A stretch of 64,000 nt of DNA from Acanthochromis polyacanthus (taxonomy: Eukaryota; Chordata; Actinopteri; Pomacentridae). This document shows, piece after piece, positions 56,480-64,000 of this stretch. Position 1 is the stretch's first letter, and each line of letters starts with the position of its first letter. Under the pieces are notes generated by a model. It searched no databases and was not told where the DNA came from. It saw only the letters and a list, made by a program, of their open reading frames with translations. A program made the translations under genes and the position numbers. The stretch is from NCBI RefSeq assembly GCF_021347895.1, contig NC_067132.1, positions 29,889,757 through 29,953,756 on the forward strand, read 5' to 3'.

Positions 56480-57065
56480 GTGACTGCAAAAAAGGAAACC
56501 TTTCAAGTGGGTTCAATACTTTTTATACAGAAAGTATGTAAAGAGACGAGAAGGATGACGGTGATGTCATGTTGTTCCGGTAAACGACCGATGACGCAAA
56601 AAGTGAGAGAAAAAGACTCAAAAATCACACAAAAGCATGCTAAAATGACCCAAAAAATGACATGACACTGTGCTAAAACACACAAAAATGACAAAAAAGA
56701 TCTTAAAAATTAGAACAAAAGTGACAAAATGATGATAAAAATGACAAAAATATTTTTAAAATGACAAATAGACTCAAAAGTGAAAAATGATGCTAAAATT
56801 ACACAAAAAAATCACAAAAATGACATAAAAACATGCTAAAGCAACACAAAAATGAAACAGAAAGACCCAAATTTGCACAAGGACAAAAATGTGCTAAACT
56901 GACCCAAAAATGGCCCAAAAATATTTTTAAATGGCACAAAAAGACACAAAATTTGCTAAAATTATACAAAAATGACACAAAAACATGCTAAAATGTCAAA
57001 AACAACATAAAGCAATGCTAAATTTACCCAAACCGACACAACATTTGCTGAAATGGCACAAAAAG
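56480..57065. repeat. Degenerate acacaaaaatgac repeat tract
   Basis: Words aatgacacaaaaacatgctaa and tgctaaaatgacccaaaaa recur irregularly every 20-30 bases. Non-coding. Confidence 0.75.
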
Positions 57066-57540
57066 AACTTAAAACCACAGATTTCTCCAGCTCTAGGTCC
57101 AGCTCCTCCGTACAGTGTTTCAGTCCATCACCTCCTGGACGCTTGGAGCCAGCAGAAAGCCTTTATTCCCTTAAACAGAAAAGCCTGTTGGCCTCGGCGC
57201 TGCTCTTTCTGTCAGAACATCTGGATTCGGTCCCGTTAGCTCATCTGTTGCGTATAAAACACGTAGCCTCAGGAATGCGTCCACCTTCAGCTGCTGCTGG
57301 TAGCGTCTCCAGATAGACAGAACTCTAGAAGTCTGCAGTCGTGTTCATGTATGTTTAACGTACGAGAACATCGGATGGAAGCAGCGTGGTCAGGTGGAAA
57401 TACAGAAGCAGAGAAAACATGTTGCTCTGCTTCAGGAGGAGAGTCCTGGTGTAAAAAAATTCATCTTTATGTTTCTTGGTGGTTGTTTAATCTCTTTATT
57501 GTTGTTGTTTTTGTACTTTTGGGGTTGTTTTATAACTTTA
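57066..57540. other. Intergenic, nothing recognised
   Basis: Non-repetitive sequence of balanced composition with two short overlapping open frames but no splice signals, start context or recognisable protein motif. In mammals CLDN11 lies between RPL22L1 and SLC7A14; no claudin motif (W-GLW-C-C) was found here. Confidence 0.5.
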
Positions 57541-58300
57541 TAGTCATTTAATGTCTCTTTGCAGTAATTTAGTGTATCTTTGTAGTTATTTTATGTATCT
57601 GTAGTTGTTTTGCGTCTCTTTGGAGTCATTTTATGTCTCTTTGTAGTTGTTTTGTCTCTTTTTAGTCATTTTATGTCTCTTTGTAGTCATTTTGTGTCTC
57701 TTTGTCATTATTTTGTGTCTCTTTGTAGTCATTTTATGTCTGTGGTTGTTTTGTTTCTCTTTTTAGTCATTTTCTGTCTCTTTGTAGTTGTTTTGCGTCT
57801 CTGTCGTCATTGTATGTCTCTTTGTAGTCATTTTATGACTCTGTCATTATTTTATGTCTCTTTGTAGTCGTTTTGTGTCTCTTTGTAGTCATTTTATGAC
57901 TCTTTGTAGTTGTTTTGTGTCTCTTTGTAGTCATTTTATGACTCTTTGTAGTCATTTTGTGTCTCTTTGTAGTCATTTTATGTCTCTTTTGTAGTCATTT
58001 TGTGTCTCTTTGTGGTCATTTTATGTCTCTTTGTAGTTGTTTTGTGTCTCTTTGTAGTCATTTTATGACTCTTTGTAGTCGTTTTGTGTCTCTTTGTAGT
58101 CATTTTATGACTCTTTGTAGTCGTTTTGTGTCTCTTTGTAGTCATTTTATGACTCTTTGTAGTTGTTTTGTGTCTCTTTGTAGTCATTTTATGACTCTTT
58201 GTAGTCATTTTGTGTCTCTTTGTAGTCATTTTATGTCTCTTTTGTAGTCATTTTGTGTCTCTTTGTGGTCATTTTATGTCTCTTTGTCGTTCTTTTTTGT
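57541..58300. repeat. 21-bp minisatellite, about 36 copies
   Basis: Head-to-tail units tctctttgtagtcattttatg and tctctttgtagttgttttgtg. A decayed continuation runs at 58,735-59,115. The related reverse-complement tract is at 61,090-61,520. Confidence 0.95.
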
Positions 58301-59551
58301 GTGATTCGCCGTCCGTCCACTTTAAAACACTGAAGCTGTACAGTTGCTACAGACAGTGTGGGTCCTCCAAGGCAGATATTATTGAGCACATATTCTGCAT
58401 TAATAATCTGAACCTGTAAAGCTGTCACATCAGAACAATATCTGGGTCCAAATCATCCACTTCTGCAAACCGGACCGGACCAACATGACTGGAACTCCCA
58501 TCGTCAACGTTTGGACCTTAAGGTGTGAAAATGGACGTGTGTGGGACTAAAACCTGCAGCAGAGTGTCCGGTTTCTGCATTTTAAACCATCATGTAACTG
58601 TGTCTGCAGGTAACGCTGTAACCTGACTCCATGGATCAGATCTCCACCTGATCACAACAACAATACATCACGACATGCAGGAAGTCCAGTCCAGAGGGTT
58701 CTGTTCTATCTCAGGGAGCACTTTATGGCTCTGTGAAGTTGTTTCCTGTCTCTTTGTGCTTGTGTTGTCTGTTTGCACTCATTTAGCGTCTCTTTGTAGC
58801 TGTTTGTGTTTTTGTATCTTTGTAGTTTTGTCTCTTGGTAGCTTTGTGTCTATGTAATATTCTTTTTTTTCTCTTTGTAATCATTTAGTGTGTATTTGTA
58901 TTCATTTTGTGTCTCTTTGAACTCATTCTTTGTGTCATTGTGTGCATTTTATTAGTTATTTTGTGAGTCTTTTTAGTAATTCTGTGTCTCTTTGTAGTTG
59001 TTTCTGATCTCTTTGTAGTTATTTTCTCTCTCTGTGGTTGTGTGATCTCTTTGTCTTGTCCATGTTTTCATTTTATGTTTTTTTATGGTCATTTTCCGTC
59101 TCTTGTAGTTATTTCAGATTTCTCACGCATGAGGACTTAAGGAGAAAATGAGTTTATTGCATCCTTCTACATCACTAAAACTGATAAAGTTCCTGTATGT
59201 AAATTTCAAATCCAAATCAAGAGTTTTAGGAGTCACTGAAGCCTCGTGATGCACGTGGCCTTTATAAGTGAATATAAACTTTTGTTGTGTTCTGCATGTT
59301 GCGTCTGTTGATCCACATGAATCAGGTGCACTGGAAAAAAAATGCTCCTCTCAAAACAAGACAAAAGACTAATTTCAAGACACTTTTACTCTGAAATAGG
59401 TTTAAAAAAAATCTGCTAGTAGAACAAGTGAAAAATGACTTGGTAAGATTTCTTGAAATAAGATGTGATGTTTAGAATATTGAGATCTTAGAATTAGCTG
59501 GGAAAACTTATTTTAAGCTCTATTTTACCAGGATTGTCAGGCTTAAGTGTC
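58301..59551. other. Intergenic, decayed minisatellite and unassigned sequence
   Basis: Unassigned sequence at 58,301-58,730, then scattered tctctttgtag words to 59,115, then an AT-rich part with repeated caagacaaaag and ttgaaataagat words. No gene recognised. Confidence 0.5.
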
Positions 59552-60101
59552 TTAAACCTCCTGTTGTTCTCATTTACGTCACCAAAAATACTGTTCCCTT
59601 GTCTGAAAAAAAAATCCAAAAATTCAGCAAAAAATTACCCAAATTTATAAAAAGAAATTTTGCAAAATCTTCAGGAAGAAAATTCCTTAAAAGTTTTATT
59701 TTTTTTAAAAAAATCCCAAATTTGGCAAGAATTAAAAATTTAAAAAATAAAAAAAAATTAAAAATTGTAAATATTTTCAAACAATAAATAAAAAGCGTCC
59801 CCAAAAAAACCCTAAAAATATCTAAAGTGACTCCATATATATCAGTAAAACTTCTCATATTTTCTTTGAGAACATTCACAAAAAAATCAACCAAAATCCA
59901 GCGAAATTTCGCTGGATTTTTTTGGTGAATGTTCTTAAAGAAACTTTTTTTCATGTCTTTTTTCCACCAAAAAATGTTCAAAAATCTCCCCCAAATTTTT
60001 GAAAATGTGGAAGTTTTCAGTGTGAAAAGATATATATTTTCTTCCAAATGTTTAAACTTTAAAACGGATCAATTTGACCCGCAGGACGACACGAGGGTTA
60101 A
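59552..60101. mobile_element. piggyBac-like MITE, copy 2, flanked by TTAA
   Basis: TTAA at 59552-59555 and 60098-60101. Termini acctcctgttgttctcattt and, reverse-complemented, ccctcgtgtcgtcctgcggg are similar inverted ends. A palindromic centre ccagcgaaatttcgctgg lies at about 59,898. Non-coding. Confidence 0.8.
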
Positions 60102-60547
60102 AACAAGATAATTTCAAGATTGATTGACTTAACAAGATATTTAAGATGCATTGTCTTAAAAAAAAAGTCCCTCCATCGGCTGGAATGTCACTTGTTAAAT
60201 AAATTTAACCTAAATCAAGTGGGATGAGACATTTAGACTAAAAATAAGACAAACAGACGAGGTAGACTTGACGTTTTTGCAGTGTGGATTTTTCGGTTCG
60301 TGTCTCGGTGACATGAATCTTCTCCTGCTGCTTTTAAAAGTGAGATAAGTTTCCCCAAACACCTGGTCGGTTCTCAGACCTGCACACAAACACAAACTGT
60401 TCTGAGGTCTCTGCTGGGAGTGAATGACGGCTGCGTGCACACGCCTCCGCTCGGCCTCAGGTGTTGAATATTTGATCAGTCTGGTCACATGGCATCAGGT
60501 CTGAATGATTTAGCGCCGCCGTCTCCTCTCCTCACTGTTTCCTGCAG

Positions 60548-60614
60548 CTCTGCAAAGGACCAAGACTCGACCAAATGCCTCACAGCCTGCCTCAGGAGGG
60601 GAACCACACAACCA
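60548..60614 (+). other. slc7a14: Possible 5' noncoding exon of slc7a14
   Basis: Bounded by an acceptor ctgtttcctgcag and a donor gtgagt. It contains no in-frame start connected to the transporter and lies 1 kb before the coding exon. Inferred from splice signals only. Confidence 0.3.
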
Positions 60615-61079
60615 GTGAGTGTTTTACCTGCGTGCTTCTTTACTTTGGGGTGTTTTGTCAGTGTTCATTCTCCACTAACTCTCTCTCAAACTCTTCTCGG
60701 TCTTAAATCCAACCTGTGGATGTTGGTTTGAGGTTTATTCCAGTCCAGATGCTGACTGAACTCGTCTTTTTGAGTTTGAAGCAGCAGTTTAGAAGTTTTT
60801 CTGTTCATGGTTCAGTTTTAGCCTCCACAGTCGGACCTTTCCATCATGAAAGTGGATCCGTGGTTTTCATTAATGTTTCAGAGAGGGAGTCTCGCTCTAG
60901 TGAATGAGCAGAATAGCTGATGGAGTCCCAGCTTCAGCTGCTGCTTCACATCATCGGCATGGAAGGATTACTGGACAGGCCTACGGGGCTCAGACTGAGG
61001 GGCTCCAGTGGTCAGGAGTTTCTCAGAAGTTTGACGTTTCAAGTTGGAAAGTTTGATCACAGTAACATGCAAAAGAAGA

Positions 61080-61530
61080 AACGACTAGAGCAAAATGAAA
61101 AGTCCCTCCAAAGTGACATGAAAAGATGTGAAAGAGATGCAAAAAAATACTCACAAGGAGATCTGAAGTGACTCCAAACAACTACAAGTCAAAAACACAA
61201 CCAAAGCGATGACAAAGAGACTTAAGATTAACACAAAGATGCTCAGTAGAGATAAAAAAAAAAAACACTACACATGGACGTGAAATGACTTCAGATAGTC
61301 CAAATGGAAACAGAAAACTTAAAATACCCTGAAAGAGATAAAAACTTTGTGATGACACACAAAACCATTATTAGCGGTCACATTAAACCCCAAATGACCA
61401 AAAAGTGAAGGTCAACATGACCACAAAGAGACTCCAAAGTGATACAAAGATGCTCAGAATAACCACAGAGATTGAAAATGCGTCCAAACGGGCACAAAAA
61501 GATCACAAAAATTACCACAAAGACAGAAAT
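61080..61530. repeat. Degenerate acaaagagact repeat tract
   Basis: Words such as caaagagactccaaagtga and gacacaaagatg are the complement of the 57.5-58.3 kb minisatellite motif (tctctttgtagtcatttt), strongly diverged. Confidence 0.6.
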
Positions 61531-61756
61531 ACAAGTACATATAAAACACTAAAATTCATCAGTACTGCTCATCAAACCTTCTGATTCATCCTGAAACATG
61601 TTATTCTGTGTTTACAGAGTTTCAGGCCTCTGTTTGGACTCTGGCCAGGTGTGAGGAGATGACCACAGTGACGACTGAACCATGATAGAAGCAGTGACAG
61701 CGGGCAGGTACAGGGAGTAGCACACTAGCATCAGTAGGTAATAACCAGGCGTTGCC

Positions 61757-63691
61757 ATGGCGGCGTGGCTCGGCCGGGTGTCTCTGGGCGACGCCTGGTA
61801 CAACATGTACTCCGCCTGCTGAGGACCAAGCCGGTGGGCTCCATGGCTCACGGCTCCGACGACCTCACCGAGCTGGCCGAGGGGTCTGCGGTGGGCCTGG
61901 CCAAGGTCCTGACCACCGTGGACCTGGTGTCGCTCGGGGTGGGCAGCTGTGTCGGCACGGGCATGTACGTGGTTGCTGGGCTGGTTGCCAAGGCGATGGC
62001 CGGGCCAGGGGTCATCCTGTCCTTCATCATTGCAGCAGTGGCGTCCATACTGTCGGGTAAGAGGTCAAGAGGTGGCCGGTGGTGGGAAGTAGGAATGTAT
62101 GTCTACTCAAGGACAATGTTAGGAGCTAGTACTCTGATTTTAGTGCACTTCTTATTTTGTCCTTCTGTCCAGTGCAGTATTTTAGTAGCACATCCAGTCT
62201 AAATGCTCTTTGCATGGTTTCCCTCTCTGTATGGTACAATTTATGGCTTATAACTTGAAATTTAAAAATGTAAGAAATGTTGAGTGAAGCAATGCTTCTA
62301 ATGCTGTTATACTGTTAGTGCCAGTTAGCTTCTGGTGTTTCCTATAAGCTTGCCCCTGTTCTCCAGATAACACTTGTTAGCCCCTAATGGCATCTGCTAA
62401 CTCATGGTAGCTACAAATAGCTCCAGATAGCTCTTGTTAACTCTTAATGATGCCTAATAGCTAATGATAGCTACAGATACCTCCAGTTCATCAGTCCTCT
62501 AAAGCTTGTTACCTTCTGGTATTTCTTGTTAGCTCTTTTTGGCTACTGACAGCTCATATTAGGTCCAGATAGCTCCTTCCTGTTAGCTCCTAATGGCTCC
62601 TGCTAACTCATGGTTGCTACAAATAGCTCCAGATAGCTCTTGTTAACTCTTCATGGCTCCTGCTAACTCATGGTTGCTACAAATAGCTCCAGATAGCTCT
62701 TGTTAACTCTTCATGGCTCCTGCTAACTCATGGTTGCTACAAATAGCTCCAGATAGCTCTTGTTAACTCTTCATGGCTCCTGCTAACTCATGGTTGCTAC
62801 AGATGGCTCCAGGCGGATCTTCTTATCTCCTGGTACAGATCAGCTCTAATCCAATGAAAACCTTTTGCTAATACTCTATCCTGCAGTTACAGATGTTCAT
62901 AAATAGCAAAGTGTTGTAGCAAAGTGTTGTACAAACCCAATCACATATCTGCTGCCTTCTACCGCCACTGATTATTTATTTGTACTTGAGTAAAATTTAG
63001 AATGCAAGACTTGAATTTGTTGTTTTGTCCTTTTTCGTCAGCGTGTTTCACTTTGTTTTCCAGCCTTCCTTCTAATAATACCTTGGAATGAAAATATACT
63101 TTGGGAAATGTTTAGTGCATTGTGTCCTAGCTAGTGTTTTCCTGCAGGTGTGTGCTACGCAGAGTTCGGAGTCCGGGTCCCTAAAACGACCGGCTCGGCC
63201 TACACCTACAGCTACGTTACAGTTGGGGAGTTTGTGGCATTTTTCATTGGCTGGAACCTGATCCTGGAGTACCTGATCGGCACAGCGGCGGGGCGTCGGC
63301 TCTCAGCAGCATGTTCGACTCTCTGGCCAATCACAGCATCAGTAACTACATGATAACACACCTGGGCACGCTCAGAGGACTCGGTCAGTGCAGACTAAGC
63401 TTGCCACACATCAGATCTTGTGGTTTTTCCTGTTATATTTTTGTTGAAGTGTTGCTGTGTCTCTGTTTGCCCCAGGTAAGGGTGAGGAACATACCCCGAC
63501 CTGCTGGCCCTCTTCATCGCCCTTTTGGTGACAGCGATCATTGCCCTGGGAGTGCGTAAGTCGGTGGGCTTCAACAATGTCCTGAACGCTGTCAACCTCG
63601 TGGTCTGGGTGTTTATGATCATCGCTGGACTCTTCTTCCTGTCAGCCAGCAACTGCAAGGCGGCAACTTCCTGCCGTATGGCTGGTCAGGG
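61757..63691 (+). CDS. slc7a14: SLC7A14-type cationic amino-acid transporter, first three coding exons, interrupted by four 1-base deletions; 3' part beyond the window
   Basis: Exons: 61618-62056 (ATG at 61757, [19 protein letters not shown]), 63148-63383 and 63476-63691. Family phrases: [30 protein letters not shown] (helix 1), [19 protein letters not shown] (helix 2), [38 protein letters not shown], then [12 protein letters not shown] and, after a shift, [19 protein letters not shown] and [18 protein letters not shown]7A14 is a 14-helix, mainly neuronal, lysosomal/intracellular transporter-like protein. The frame is lost near 61813, 63293, 63491 and 63655; in each case restoring one base recovers the family sequence, and the exon phases then agree. 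No substitution-type stop is seen. Either a recently inactivated duplicate or uncorrected indel errors of the assembly. Confidence 0.85.
62057..63147 (+). other. slc7a14 intron with tagctcc/taactc-type repeats
   Basis: From about 62,320 to 62,820 the intron is built from gctcctgctaactcatggt and ctccagatagctcttgtta phrases; the clean tandem part is listed separately. The rest is unremarkable. Confidence 0.7.
62581..62820 (+). repeat. 60-bp tandem repeat, 4 copies
   Basis: The unit tgttaactcttcatggctcc-tgctaactcatggttgctac-aaatagctccagatagctct is repeated four times. Copies 2 and 3 are identical over all 60 bases. Confidence 0.97.
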
Positions 63692-64000
63692 GTAGGATAC
63701 TCTAAAGATCTATTTAAAGATGGTCTGAGGTGGAGTCAAGTTGTCACAGTGGTCTTTGGTGGTGCTAAGCCAGGATGCAACGATGGTGTCCCCTCAAAGT
63801 AGCAACAGGGGAATTCTTTGGGTGGTACATTTGCAGGTAGAGAGGAGAGTACCAGTATTAATGTGGCTAATTCACAGCAGAATACACTAGCAGGGTTTGC
63901 AAACTGCACGATCCAAGTCGTTGGCAAATCTTAAAAGTTTCCGCTTGTAGTTTACTAACCTGGGAGGAGGAGTTGTTGTTTTCCGTATTGAATGGGATTT
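63692..64000 (+). other. slc7a14 intron, truncated by the window edge
   Basis: Follows a donor gtagga at 63692. Nothing recognised to the end of the window. Confidence 0.5.

Noticed and set aside
57957..58247. 96-codon CLFVVILCLF frame
   Set aside because: A 21-bp minisatellite translated in a stop-free frame.

Overview
The window is a piece of a teleost fish chromosome. Spliced vertebrate genes lie among abundant MITEs, Tc1-, hAT- and piggyBac-like remains and long minisatellites. Four conserved genes run on the + strand in the order tnik (3' half), eif5a2, rpl22l1, slc7a14 (5' part). From memory this is the same order and relative orientation as the human 3q26.2 block TNIK-SLC2A2-EIF5A2-RPL22L1-CLDN11-SLC7A14, without SLC2A2 and CLDN11. 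That synteny is why the kinase is called tnik rather than its near-identical paralogue mink1.

Layout. 1-20.4 kb: the last 13 coding exons of tnik and its 3' UTR, with introns full of tandem repeats. 20.4-38.4 kb: a repeat-rich interval where slc2a2 would be expected. It holds a second copy of the eif5a2 intron-1 start, split by an 11.3-kb nested insertion. 34.7-37.1 kb: an intact piggyBac-type transposase ORF. 38.4-49.2 kb: eif5a2, with a CpG-rich promoter and noncoding first exon, four coding exons and a 3' UTR. 52.9-55.3 kb: rpl22l1. 60.5-63.7 kb: the first three coding exons of slc7a14, interrupted by four one-base deletions.

The most unusual object is an 8.84-kb DNA transposon at 23,103-31,939. 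It has 22-bp hairpin-forming terminal inverted repeats and a perfect 9-bp target-site duplication. Two spliced genes face each other tail to tail: a ~930-aa DUF6589-type protein with ZAD-like and C2H2 zinc fingers (probable transposase), and a 584-aa RecQ-family helicase. I know of no described superfamily with this combination. It sits inside a larger insertion with its own inverted ends, which also carries several orphan first exons of other transposons; one encodes a PCNA-binding (PIP-box) motif and can splice in phase to the downstream piggyBac ORF.

Other notable signals are two tandem CTAGGG/CCCTAG hairpins next to the exon-3 splice acceptor of rpl22l1 (candidate autoregulatory element), a 0.93-kb foldback in an eif5a2 intron, a near-perfect 40-bp-arm hairpin in eif5a2 intron 1, and an inverted copy of a tnik exon boundary. 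All family assignments are from motif recognition without database searches.
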